Notes under the pieces: model-generated
The model's database searches: none
Told to the model about the DNA's origin: nothing
The model's input: the letters and a program-made list of their open reading frames with translations, nothing else
Source: Inquilinus ginsengisoli_B
GTDB taxonomy: Bacteria; Pseudomonadota; Alphaproteobacteria; DSM-16000; Inquilinaceae
Assembly (NCBI RefSeq): GCF_050434925.1
Contig: NZ_JBNDJK010000001.1
Span: 558,001-622,000 of the forward strand
DNA length: 64,000 nucleotides
Reading direction: 5' to 3'
Program-made: the position numbers and the translations under genes
In this document: in pieces, positions 1 through 8,235 of the stretch
Layout of the letters: every line of letters begins with the position of its first letter
Numbering within the stretch: the first letter of the stretch is position 1

Positions 1-592
1 CCAGGTCGACATCGTCGAGCGCCCGTGGCAGCAACGCCGATTCAACCTCCAGCACCTTCAGGTGTTTCGGGTTCTCGGCGATGTCGTTCGGCGTCGCCAG
101 CTGCTTGTCCGGCTCGGCGAAGCCGTCCTTCAGCCGGATCAGCTTCTGATCCTGCAGCAGGTAGAGCGCGCGGCTGAGATTGGTGACGTTGTTCGGCACC
201 GCCACGGTGCCGCCGTCCTTCACCTCGGCGAAGCTCTTGGCCTTGCGCGAATAGACGCCCAGCGGCTCGATATGCACGGTGGCGGCGACGGCGAAATTCT
301 GGTCCAGCGCCTCCTCCTGCGAGCGCAGATAGGGCAGGTGCTGGAAATAGTTGGCGTTGACGTCGCCATGCGCCAGCAGCTCGTTGGGATTCACCGCGGT
401 CGACAGCTCGACGATGTCGAGCTTCAGGTCGGGCGCCTGGCTCTGCACGAAGGCCAGGATCTCGGCATGCGGTACGGCGTCGGCCGCGACCTTCAGCGGC
501 GCGTCCTGGGCCAGGGCGGCGCCGGCCAAGGCGAAAGGCAAGGCGGCAGCGATCGCCGCCCGCGCCAGGCGGGCGGTCAAGGTACGGATCAT
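1..592 (-). CDS. MetQ/NlpA-type ABC transporter substrate-binding protein (partial)
   Basis: Periplasmic binding protein of the NlpA/MetQ family, which feeds an ABC importer for methionine or a related small sulfur or amino compound. The first 197 residues are visible; the C-terminus runs off the left edge, and full-length members have about 260 residues. An N-terminal signal peptide ends near ALA-QDAPLKV. It has no lipobox cysteine, so it should be a soluble periplasmic protein rather than a lipoprotein. Family motifs include NPNELLAHGDVNANYFQH and VAVPNNVTNLSRAL. It lies 33 bp downstream of the 2OG-Fe(II) oxygenase in the same direction, suggesting that the pair imports and oxidises one substrate. 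The substrate itself cannot be read from the sequence. Confidence 0.88.
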   Translation of the reverse strand, partial: MIRTLTARLARAAIAAALPFALAGAALAQDAPLKVAADAVPHAEILAFVQSQAPDLKLDIVELSTAVNPNELLAHGDVNANYFQHLPYLRSQEEALDQNFAVAATVHIEPLGVYSRKAKSFAEVKDGGTVAVPNNVTNLSRALYLLQDQKLIRLKDGFAEPDKQLATPNDIAENPKHLKVLEVESALLPRALDDVDL

Positions 593-625
593 GATGGACC
601 TGTGGGTTCGGGTGGCGCGGCGTGT

Positions 626-1657
626 TCAGGCGGTGGCGGCTTGGGCCGCCAGGACGTCGGCGTAGTGGCGCTGCGCCACGTCGGGGTGCGAGCGCAGCCG
701 GCCCTTCAGGTAGTTCGGGCCGACATCGTGGAACAGCGGGTTCTGCGGGTCGCTGGCCGGGCCGCGCGCCTCCGCCGCCAGGGCCGGCGGCAGGTCGAGC
801 AGCGGCACGGTGGCGTCGAGCCGGGCGCCGAGAAAGAAGGCGACCGACAGCCGGTCGGTGCCGGCCGGCGGCGTGATCACCCGGTGCACCGTGGCGCGGA
901 GGTAGCCGTTGGTCGCCAGCTCCAGCAGCTCGCCGATATTGACCACGAAGGTGCCGGGCACCGGCTCGGCGTCGATCCAGCGCCCGTCCTCGCCCTCGAC
1001 CTGCAGGCCGCGCTGAGTGTCCTGCAGCAGCAGGGTGAGGAAGCCCGAATCCTTATGTGCGCCGACGCCCTGGCTGCTGCCGGTGGCCTCGCGGCCGGGG
1101 TAGCGGATGATCTTGATGTGCTGGTTCGGCCTGTCGCTGTAGATCGGCGCCAGCGCGTCCCCGGCCTGGCCGAGCGCCGCGGCGAAGGCCTCGAGCAGGC
1201 GGATCGCCACCCGGGTCAGTTCCGCCTGCCAGCGCAGCAGCGCGGTCTTCAGCTCCGGCTGCGCCGCCGGCCACTGGTTCGGGCCCTGCAGCCGCAGCCA
1301 GGGCGGCACGTCCGGCCCCGGCGGGATCGCCTGCCGCTCCGCCCCGATGTCGAACTGCTCGCGCCAGTCCGGCTCGCCGCAAGTCCGCTCCCAGGCGGCG
1401 CGGGTGTAGCCGCGGAAATGCGGCGAATGCACCATCTCGATCGCCAGCTTGTCGGCCTCCGGCAGCGCGAAGAAGCGGCGCGCCTCGGCCTTCACCTGCG
1501 CCACCAGCGCCTCCGGCACGCCATGCCCGCTGAGATAGAAGAAGCCGACATCCCGCGCCGCCGCACGCAGCTGGTCCAGGAAGTCCTGGCGCGCCGCTTG
1601 GCCGGCATCGAGCCGGGACAGGTCGAGCAGCGGCAAGGCGAGGGTGGCGGTGGTCAT
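626..1657 (-). CDS. 2-oxoglutarate/Fe(II)-dependent oxygenase, isopenicillin-N-synthase-like
   Basis: A 343-residue cytoplasmic dioxygenase of the DIOX_N plus 2OG-FeII_Oxy type, expected to couple 2-oxoglutarate decarboxylation to substrate hydroxylation. The N-terminal DIOX_N region contains FFYLSGHGVP. The iron facial triad is HKD (near residue 200) with a distal His in ATVHRVI, and the 2OG-binding Arg is in RLSVAFFLG. The ATG at 1657 is chosen because it precedes the family's conserved LPLLDLSRLD start; an upstream ATG at 1750 would add 31 unrelated residues and overlap ecsC. It lies directly upstream of the MetQ-like gene. The substrate is unknown; a sulfur- or amine-containing organic compound is a guess from the neighbour. 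Confidence 0.88.
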   Translation of the reverse strand: MTTATLALPLLDLSRLDAGQAARQDFLDQLRAAARDVGFFYLSGHGVPEALVAQVKAEARRFFALPEADKLAIEMVHSPHFRGYTRAAWERTCGEPDWREQFDIGAERQAIPPGPDVPPWLRLQGPNQWPAAQPELKTALLRWQAELTRVAIRLLEAFAAALGQAGDALAPIYSDRPNQHIKIIRYPGREATGSSQGVGAHKDSGFLTLLLQDTQRGLQVEGEDGRWIDAEPVPGTFVVNIGELLELATNGYLRATVHRVITPPAGTDRLSVAFFLGARLDATVPLLDLPPALAAEARGPASDPQNPLFHDVGPNYLKGRLRSHPDVAQRHYADVLAAQAATA

Positions 1658-1706
1658 GGCAGCCTCGGGCAGAAGGGAACGGCACGCGATCGCGCGACCC
1701 GCTAAT

Positions 1707-2594
1707 TCACATATCTTTGTTGCGTGTAGATTTATATAACAATTTTTCAATGCTATTGCTGGCTCGTCGGATCAGGCGGAGGCTGCGCCTCTCCGGCAGG
1801 TCGGGGGCCGGCATCGGCCGGAGGCTCTCATAGGCCAGCCGCACCGCGGCGGCGCCGTGGATCCGTTCCAGCCGCCGCACGGTGAAATGGGCCCGCGCCA
1901 GACGCCGGAAATGCTCCAGGAAGGTCAGGTTGACCGCGGCGCCGGCGGCCGCGCCCAGCACCGGGGCGGCCTGGGCCGACAGCTTCAGCAGAACCGTCCC
2001 GCTGAACCGGGCGGCGACCGCAGCGACCAGCCGCGGCACCACCTTGGCGGCCGCGTCCGGCACCATCCGGGCCAGCGCGATCCGGGTGGCGAGATAGCCG
2101 GTCTCGACCGCGTCGTCGGCCGGGCCGGGCCGGCCCATGGCGAAGACCTTCAGGCATTCGATCGCGGTCTCCGGCGCCGTCGGGTCCTCCCCCGCCGCCT
2201 TCGCCTCGGCCGCGATCTGGCGCAGCAGCAGGACCGTGGAGACCGGCAGCTCCGCCAGCGTGCTCGGCAGGCCGAAGCTGCCGCCCGCGGCCCCGCTGGC
2301 CGCGGCCAGACCGCGATGCAGCCAGGTCTCCCGCCGGCGCCGCACCCGGCGGCCAGAGCCGCCGCGCAGCGCCGCCCTCAGAGCGACGGCAAGGGCGCGG
2401 CGGATGGCGCCGTCCAGCACGGACTGCACCTCGGCCGGCAGGTTGCGCTTCAGCGCTTCGACCGGCGTCCCGGCCAGGGCCGACAGACGCGCCACCAGCG
2501 AATCATGGTCGAGCACCACCTTCGCCTCGGCCAGCTCGGCCATGGCGCCCGACGGCAGGAACAGCGGGACGGGCAGTGCCGCAGCGTCGGTCAT
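1707..2594 (-). CDS. EcsC family protein
   Basis: A 295-residue protein of the EcsC family (named after a Bacillus ABC-transporter-linked gene; biochemical role unknown). The family signature is seen in GGSFGLPSTLAELPVSTVLL and in the ETGYLATRIALARM segment. Several hydrophobic Ala/Val-rich stretches around residues 165-215 suggest membrane association. The start at 2594 follows a region with no better upstream ATG. It is divergent from cobB, with 75 bp between the starts. Its last codons (near 1707-1750) are unusually AT-rich and probably carry the promoter for the downstream oxygenase. Confidence 0.8.
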   Translation of the reverse strand: MTDAAALPVPLFLPSGAMAELAEAKVVLDHDSLVARLSALAGTPVEALKRNLPAEVQSVLDGAIRRALAVALRAALRGGSGRRVRRRRETWLHRGLAAASGAAGGSFGLPSTLAELPVSTVLLLRQIAAEAKAAGEDPTAPETAIECLKVFAMGRPGPADDAVETGYLATRIALARMVPDAAAKVVPRLVAAVAARFSGTVLLKLSAQAAPVLGAAAGAAVNLTFLEHFRRLARAHFTVRRLERIHGAAAVRLAYESLRPMPAPDLPERRSLRLIRRASNSIEKLLYKSTRNKDM

Positions 2595-2669
2595 ACCCAA
2601 GACATTGGGGGTCGCGGCGCGTCGACAAGGGCCGTTGAGCCCCGGCCCCGCCGCCATCATCATCCACAT

Positions 2670-3404
2670 ATGAAGCGAATCGAGCCCGGCGATCCGATCG
2701 TGATCCTGACCGGGGCCGGAATCTCGAAGGAGAGCGGCCTCGACACCTTCCGCGACGCCGGCGGGGTGTGGACCCGCGTGCGGCTCGAGGATGTGGCCAC
2801 GCCCGAGGCCTTCGAGCGCGACCCGGACCGGGTGCACGACTTCTACAATGCCCGCCGCCGCACCCTGGCCGACCCGGCGGTGCAGCCGAACGCGGCGCAT
2901 GCCGCGCTAGCCCGGCTGGAGCGCGACTGGCCGGGCCCGGTGCTGCTGGTCACCCAGAATGTCGACGATCTGCATGAGCGCGGCGGCAGCCGCCGGCCGG
3001 TCCACATGCATGGCCAGTTGAACCGCGCCCGCTGCCTGTCCTGCGGCGCCGGGCGCGACTGGGCCGGCGACCTGTCGGTCGACACCCCCTGCCCCGGCTG
3101 CGGCGAGGCCGGCGGGATGCGGCCCGACGTGGTCTGGTTCGGCGAGATGCCGCTGGCGATGGAAGAGATCGAGGCGGCGCTGGCCGGCTGCCGGCTGTTC
3201 GTGTCGATCGGCACCTCCGGCACCGTCTACCCGGCCGCCGCCTTCGTCCACCAGGCGCTGGACGCCAGGGCTTTGACAGTGGAGCTGAACCTGGAGCCGG
3301 GCGAGGGTTCCGGCCTGTTCCACATCCGCCGCCAGGGACCCGCGACGCGGCTGGTGCCGGAACTGGTCGAGGCGCTGCTGGCGGGCAAATTCCCGAAGCG
3401 CTGA
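2670..3404 (+). CDS. cobB: NAD-dependent sirtuin deacylase CobB
   Basis: A 244-residue SIR2-family enzyme that removes acyl groups from lysine using NAD. Visible motifs are GAGISKESGL (residues 15-24), TQNVDDLH (95-102), catalytic His in HMHG (His114), zinc cysteines 122, 125, 141 and 144, and GTSGTVYPAA. FYNARRR at 58-64 supplies the Tyr-x-x-Arg pair (Tyr59, Arg62) that marks class III sirtuins such as E. coli CobB and human SIRT5, which accept succinyl-lysine. This predicts desuccinylase as well as deacetylase activity. The start was chosen at MKRIEPGDPI, just before the Rossmann strand; no strong ribosome site is seen. The gene is monocistronic, divergent from ecsC and followed by the phoX promoter. 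Confidence 0.95.
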   Translation: MKRIEPGDPIVILTGAGISKESGLDTFRDAGGVWTRVRLEDVATPEAFERDPDRVHDFYNARRRTLADPAVQPNAAHAALARLERDWPGPVLLVTQNVDDLHERGGSRRPVHMHGQLNRARCLSCGAGRDWAGDLSVDTPCPGCGEAGGMRPDVVWFGEMPLAMEEIEAALAGCRLFVSIGTSGTVYPAAAFVHQALDARALTVELNLEPGEGSGLFHIRRQGPATRLVPELVEALLAGKFPKR

Positions 3405-3415
3405 CGGGCACCGCG

Positions 3416-3444
3416 CCGTCACCAAAACTTCATCGTGCCGTCAC
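3416..3444 (+). promoter_or_regulatory. Pho box (PhoB-binding site) upstream of phoX
   Basis: Three 7-bp units, CCGTCAC (3416-3422), ACTTCAT (3427-3433) and CCGTCAC (3438-3444), are spaced exactly 11 bp apart. This is the architecture of PhoB sites (7-bp CTGTCAT-like direct repeats with 4-bp spacers). The array ends 56 bp before the phoX ATG. Since PhoX is a classic phosphate-starvation enzyme, the position and target agree. Assignment is by pattern only. Confidence 0.72.
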
Positions 3445-3500
3445 CCGGCCATCGCCGAGCCGGCGGAGGATCCCGCGTCCGCTCCAGCCAGGATCCCACC

Positions 3501-5469
3501 ATGACCAAGCGCCTCCGCGCCCGGCGCCGCCTCGCCGGCCTGCCCGCCGGCCGCTACGCCACGACCGACAAGGGCCGGGTCGTCCGGCGGACAGCTGCGG
3601 TCGAGGCACCGCCGCTGTCCGCCCTGGTGCGGGCCAGCCTGTCGCGCCGCGGCCTGCTGCTCGGCTCCGCCGCCACGATCGCCGCCCTGGCCCTGCCCGG
3701 CGGGCGCGCCGAGGCGGCCGAAAGCAGCGCGGGCTTCGCCGAGCTGACGCGGGTGATGGATGAGCGCGACCACATCGCTACCGGCTACGACCGCAAGGTG
3801 CTGATCCGCTGGGGCGACAAGCTGCTGCCGGACGCGCCGGAGTTCGACCCCGCGGCCATGACCGCCGCGGCGGCCGAGCGGCAGTTCGGCATCAACAACG
3901 ACCTGCTGGTCTATCTGCCGCTGCCGATCGGGTCGGGCGGGTCCGACCACGGGCTGCTGTTCGTCAACCATGAGTATCCGAACCCGCAGCTGATGTGGCC
4001 CGGCCTGACCGAGGACGACGCCGGCGAAAAGCTGACCGAACCGCAAGTCGCGGTCACCATGGCCGCGATCGGCTGCTCGGTGATCGAGGTCCGGGACGAC
4101 GGCGCGGGCTGGCAGGTGATGCCCGGCAGCCGCTATGCCCGCCGGATCACGCCGGCGACGCCGATCCGCATCTCCGGCCCCGCCGCAGGCCATCCGCTGA
4201 TGCGCACCGCCGCGGATCCGGAGGGGCGCACCGTCCTCGGCACCTTCGACAACTGCAATGGCGGGATGACGCCCTGGGGCACCGTGCTGTCCTGCGAGGA
4301 GGGCTTCGACGGGTGGTTCGGCGGCGACCCGACCAAGAGCGAGCATGCGGCGCTGCTGGCCCGCTATGGCGCCGACGAGGCCGAGGACGGCTATGGCTGG
4401 GGCCGGTTCCACGACCGCTTCCATTATGAGCGTGAGCCGAACGAGGCGCATCGCTTCGACTGGGTGGTGGAGATCGACCCCTACGACCCGGAGGCGCAGC
4501 CGGTGAAGCGCACCGCGCTGGGCCGCATGGCGCATGAGAATGCCGGCTGCGTCGTCGCCCCGGATGGCCGCGTGGTGGTCTACATGGCCGACGACCATGA
4601 TTTCGACTACCTGTACAAATTCGTCACCGCCAGGCCGTGGAACCCGCAGGACCGCGCCGCCAACCGCGACCTGCTGGACGAGGGCACGCTGTATGTCGCC
4701 CGGTTCAACCCTGACCACACGCTGGACTGGCTGCCGCTGATGCAGGGCGAAGGCAAGCTGACCGCGGAGAACGGCTTCGCCAGCCAGGGCGACGTCGCGA
4801 TCAAGACGCGGCTGGCCGCCGACCTGGCCGGGGCCACGCCGATGGATTCGCCGGAGGGCTTCACGGTCAACCCGGTCACCGGCAAGATCTACGTCGCCCT
4901 GACCGAGAACGAGGATAGCGAGGCAGGGCAGATCAACGTGGCCAACCCCCGTGCGCCGAACCCCGAAGGCCATGTGCTGGAGTTGATGCCGCCCGCCCAC
5001 CGACGGCCGCATCGACCACGCCGCCGCCCGCTACGGCTGGGATATCTTCATCCTGTGCGGCGATCCGACGAAGCCCGAGGCCCAGGCGCGCTACCACCCG
5101 GGCACCTCGGCCAATGGCTGGTTCACCGATCCCGACAACATCGCCTTCGACCCGGCCGGCCGGATGTATGTCTGCACCGACGGCCCGCCGGATGCCGGCT
5201 TCAACGACGCGCTCTACGTCCTCGACACCGAGGGGCCCGGCCGGGCGCTACCGAAGCTGTTCTATTCGCCGCCGCGCGGGTCGGAATGCAGCAGCCCCTG
5301 CTTCACCCCGGATGGCCGCACGATGTTCCTGTCGGTGCAGCATCCGGGCGAGGATTCCGAGACGCTGGAAGCCGTGACCACGCGCTGGCCGGATTTCCGC
5401 GATGGCGTGCCGCCCCGGCCCTCGGTGATCGTGATTCGCCGCACGGATGGCGGCCCGATCGGCAGCTGA
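3501..5469 (+). pseudogene. phoX: PhoX-family alkaline phosphatase (DUF839), single-base frameshift
   Basis: Secreted phosphatase of the PhoX family, which releases phosphate from organic phosphoesters in the periplasm using calcium and iron. A twin-arginine signal SRRGLLLGSAATIAA lies near residues 48-62, so export would be by Tat. The family core continues through GTFDNCNGGMTPWGTVLSCE and AHENAGCVV. The reading frame shifts at the CCC run 4996-4998. Before it the frame reads EGHVLELMPPA; after it TDGRIDHAAARYGWDIF continues in the next frame to a stop at 5469. Removing one C restores a continuous 655-residue protein with no other damage. It could be a real recent pseudogene, or a sequencing or assembly error in a homopolymer. 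Confidence 0.88.
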
Positions 5470-5476
5470 TGCTGAG

Positions 5477-5494
5477 GCCGGCCCTGCGGCCGGC
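5477..5494 (+). terminator. GC hairpin after phoX
   Basis: Perfect 7-bp arms GCCGGCC and GGCCGGC with a CTGC loop lie 8 bp after the phoX stop. There is no T-run, so it would be a weak intrinsic terminator at best, or a pausing or mRNA 3'-end structure. Confidence 0.35.
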
Positions 5495-5556
5495 GCATCC
5501 GTGACCGGACATCACACGCGCTTGGCCCCGGGCCACGAACGGCCTAGATCGGGTGC

Positions 5557-6165
5557 ATGGCAATTGCGGCGACGGACGATCTGACGGCGGTGGTGGCGGC
5601 GGCGCGGGCCTGCCGGATCTGCGCCGGCCGGTGGCCGCATGCGCCGCGCCCGGTGCTGCGCGCCACCCCGACCGCACGTCTTCTCATCGTCGGCCAGGCG
5701 CCGGGCGCGCGGGTGCAGGCCTCCGGCCTGTCCTGGACCGATGCCAGCGGCGACCGACTGCGGCAATGGCTGGGCCTCGACCGCGACGCCTTCTACGACG
5801 AGGACCGGGTGGCGCTGGTGTCGATGGGGCTGTGCTTCCCCGGCACCAACCCGAAGGGCGGCGACTATCCGCCGCCGCGGATCTGCGCCGAGACCTGGCA
5901 TCCCCGGCTGCGGCCGCTGCTGCCCGGGATCCGGCTGACCCTGCTGGTGGGCGGCCTGGCCCAAGCCTACTACCTCGGCCCGAGACGGCAGCCGAGCGTG
6001 GCGCAGACGGTCGCCGCCTGGCGCGATTGCCTGCCCGAATTCCTGCCCCTGCCCCATCCGAGCTGGCGCAACACCGGCTGGTTGAAGCGCAACCCGTGGT
6101 TCGAGGCAGACCTCCTGCCGGTGCTGCGGGTCAGGACCGCTGCCGCGCTGGTGGGCGACGCCTGA
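5557..6165 (+). CDS. Uracil-DNA glycosylase family protein
   Basis: A 202-residue member of the uracil-DNA glycosylase superfamily (PF03167 fold). The first motif is LLIVGQAPGARVQASGLSW and the last is LPLPHPSWRN, matching the GQ-P-G and HPS loops that bind DNA and the base. The expected cluster cysteines of family 4/5 enzymes are not all present (CRIC near residue 20 is the only pair seen), so this looks like the uracil-DNA-glycosylase-like subfamily without a complete Fe-S cluster. Its exact base specificity is unknown. The ATG at 5557 precedes the CRIC region. Its stop overlaps the start of the AI-2E-type permease (TGATG), so the two are translationally coupled. Confidence 0.82.
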   Translation: MAIAATDDLTAVVAAARACRICAGRWPHAPRPVLRATPTARLLIVGQAPGARVQASGLSWTDASGDRLRQWLGLDRDAFYDEDRVALVSMGLCFPGTNPKGGDYPPPRICAETWHPRLRPLLPGIRLTLLVGGLAQAYYLGPRRQPSVAQTVAAWRDCLPEFLPLPHPSWRNTGWLKRNPWFEADLLPVLRVRTAAALVGDA

Positions 6166-7286
6166 TGGCCGCCCTACCTCCGTCGCCGCAGGACCAGCCC
6201 ATGCTTGTCGACCCCGCCCATGGGCGCAACGGCAACGGCCATTTTCCGGAGATGCCGCTGCCGCAGGATCCGAAGACGGTCTTCCTCGGCATCCTGTGCC
6301 TGCTGGCGCTGACGGCCGCGCTGTATGTCGCCCGGGACATCGTCCTGCCGATCGTGCTGGCCGTGGTGCTGAAGCTGCTGCTGCAGCCGCTGGTCCGGCT
6401 GCTGGAGAAGGCGCGGATTCCGCGCGCGATCGGTGCCATCGCCGCTATCCTGCTGCTGCTGGCGATCTTCGCCGGCATCGGCGCGCTGCTGACCAGCCCG
6501 GCCGCCGAATGGGCCGGCAACCTGTCGAATGAATGGTCGGCCCTGCAGGCCAAGTTCGCCGTCATCGTCGACCCGCTGCACCAGCTTCAGGAACGGCTGG
6601 AGCAGATGGGGCTGCATTTCGGCGGCGTCGGCACGCTGCTGGAACACCCGACCGACATCGTCACCGCGGTCTTCGCCGGCACCAGCACCGTCGCCTCGCA
6701 CCTGTTCGAAACGCTGCTGATCCTGTTCTACCTGCTGGTGTTCGGCGACATCTTCCTGCGCCGCTTCGTCGAGATCCTGCCCAATTTCATGGAGAAGCGG
6801 GAGGCGGTGTCGATCTCGCTGCAGATCGAGCGCGACCTGTCCGCCTATCTCCTGACCGTCACGGTAATCAACGCCGTCGTCGGCGTCGCCACGGCGCTGG
6901 TGATGTGGGCCTGCGGCATCCCGGCGCCGGTGCTGTGGGGCGCGGTCGCCTTCTGCCTGAACTTCGTGCCGATCCTGGGTCCGTTCTTTGGCGTCGCGCT
7001 GTTCCTGGCGGTCGGGCTGGTGGCCGACGGCCCGACCTGGATCGCGGCCCTGCCCGCGGCGCTGTATCTCGGCATCCATGTCGCCGAGGGCGAATGGATC
7101 ACGCCGATGGTGCTGGCCCGGCGCTTCACCATCAACCCGGTCGCGGTGATCCTGGCCCTGATCTTCTGGTACTGGATGTGGGGCGTTCCCGGCGCCATTC
7201 TGGCGGTGCCGATGCTGGCGATCACCAAGATCGTGTGCGACCGCCTGCGCCCCCTGCGCGCCCTCGGCCACCTGCTGGAGGGGTGA
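6165..7286 (+). CDS. AI-2E family transporter (PerM/TqsA-type permease)
   Basis: A 373-residue inner-membrane protein of the AI-2E exporter-like/PerM family. Hydrophobic segments cluster near residues 42-100, at about 190-210 and throughout the last 130 residues. A long soluble stretch between them (about residues 110-180) is typical of the family. Signature sequences are LNFVPILGPFFGV and the C-terminal FWYWMWGVPGAILAVPML. Members are linked to autoinducer-2 or small-solute export and to pH/Na+ tolerance; the substrate here is unknown. The start overlaps the preceding glycosylase stop, which fixes it at 6165. A second ATG 36 bp downstream is possible. Confidence 0.9.
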   Translation: MAALPPSPQDQPMLVDPAHGRNGNGHFPEMPLPQDPKTVFLGILCLLALTAALYVARDIVLPIVLAVVLKLLLQPLVRLLEKARIPRAIGAIAAILLLLAIFAGIGALLTSPAAEWAGNLSNEWSALQAKFAVIVDPLHQLQERLEQMGLHFGGVGTLLEHPTDIVTAVFAGTSTVASHLFETLLILFYLLVFGDIFLRRFVEILPNFMEKREAVSISLQIERDLSAYLLTVTVINAVVGVATALVMWACGIPAPVLWGAVAFCLNFVPILGPFFGVALFLAVGLVADGPTWIAALPAALYLGIHVAEGEWITPMVLARRFTINPVAVILALIFWYWMWGVPGAILAVPMLAITKIVCDRLRPLRALGHLLEG

Positions 7287-7353
7287 GGTGATTCGGAATA
7301 AGCTTTGACCCCTGCCGGCCTCCGGGGCTGGCCATGGTGTATCGGTGAGGTCG

Positions 7354-7803
7354 ATGGTCTCGATTCGAATCCTGGCGATAGCCCTTGCATGCGTCGCCGG
7401 ACCCGGAACTGGCCGAGCGCTCGCTCAGAATTGCGACCCCATGTTTTCCAGCATCGAGGCGCCGGCAGATGATCCGACCGGCCGCGTAAGAAGCGGCAGA
7501 ATAGAGGCGGCCCTGCGATCGATGGAGCGAGACGTTCGCTATAGGAAGATCGCGGACGAGGCCGACTATGTTGCCTTCGCAGACACGCGGGGATCGGCCG
7601 TCTGGACATTCACCACGCGCGCACACAGGCCCCACCCGGCCGTTGTTTGTCGGGAACCGAAAACGGAAGCCAACGGCACCATCAGCTTGGTGATGAGGGT
7701 CAGCTGCTACGGCTCGACGCCCGACTGCGACGGCCTGGTCGCGGATTTCAAGAGGCTGAACGAACGGACGATCCGATCGATCCAGGAAGGGGCGAAACCA
7801 TAG
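7354..7803 (+). CDS. Hypothetical secreted protein
   Basis: A 149-residue protein of unknown function. Its N-terminus is a clear Sec signal peptide (MVSIRILAIALACVAG) with likely cleavage after ALA before QNCDPMF. The mature protein has four cysteines in two spaced pairs, compatible with periplasmic disulfides. The ATG at 7354 is preceded by GGTGAGG; a GTG at 7345 would add three residues. Codon use is slightly less GC-biased than that of its neighbours. No domain is recognised. Confidence 0.6.
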   Translation: MVSIRILAIALACVAGPGTGRALAQNCDPMFSSIEAPADDPTGRVRSGRIEAALRSMERDVRYRKIADEADYVAFADTRGSAVWTFTTRAHRPHPAVVCREPKTEANGTISLVMRVSCYGSTPDCDGLVADFKRLNERTIRSIQEGAKP

Positions 7804-7821
7804 ACCCGTGACGCCTCAGCC

Positions 7822-8235
7822 CTACCCGTCCGCCTCCTGCTCCAGCGCCTCCATGTCGTCGTCGGAGAAGCCGAAATGGTGGCCGATCTCGTGGATCAGC
7901 ACGTGGCGGACGACATGGCCGAGATCCTCGCCTGTCTCGCACCAATAGTCGAGGATCGGCCGGCGGTAGAGGAAGATCATGTCCGGCCGGGTGGCGATCG
8001 CGAAGGTCTTCTGCCCGAACGGCGTGCCGGTGTAGAGGCCGAGCAGGTCGAACGGGCTCTCCAGCCCCATCTCGTCCAGCGTCTCGTCATCCGGGAAGTC
8101 GACGACCTGGATGGCGACGCCGCGGACCATCGCCCGCAGCCGCGCCGGAATCCGCTCGAACCCGTCCTCCGCCAGCTCGATCAGGTCGTCGGTCGACGGC
8201 GGCTCGGTGAAGCCCGGCTTCGGGACGCTGCTCAT
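7822..8235 (-). CDS. Metallopeptidase family protein (zincin fold, DUF1025-like)
   Basis: A 137-residue protein of the small bacterial metallopeptidase family (PF06262 type). The zinc motif HEIGHHFGFSDDDME is near the C-terminus, preceded by VVRHVLI. The N-terminal half carries the typical FERIPARLRAMVRGVAIQV. It is cytoplasmic by lack of a signal. The natural substrate of the family is not known. Its ATG overlaps the stop of the upstream SDR gene by 4 bp (ATGA at 8232-8235), so the two form an operon. Confidence 0.85.
   Translation of the reverse strand: MSSVPKPGFTEPPSTDDLIELAEDGFERIPARLRAMVRGVAIQVVDFPDDETLDEMGLESPFDLLGLYTGTPFGQKTFAIATRPDMIFLYRRPILDYWCETGEDLGHVVRHVLIHEIGHHFGFSDDDMEALEQEADG

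Noticed and set aside
62..1705. A 547-codon plus-strand open frame opposite the oxygenase and MetQ genes
   Set aside because: It is a GC-rich antisense shadow: it consists of Arg/Gln/Gly/Pro-rich low-complexity protein, has no domain, and both minus-strand genes have complete family motifs.
4990..5003. Programmed ribosomal frameshifting in phoX
   Set aside because: There is no slippery heptamer or downstream stimulator pattern that I can recognise, and phoX genes are not known to frameshift; a plain indel explains it.
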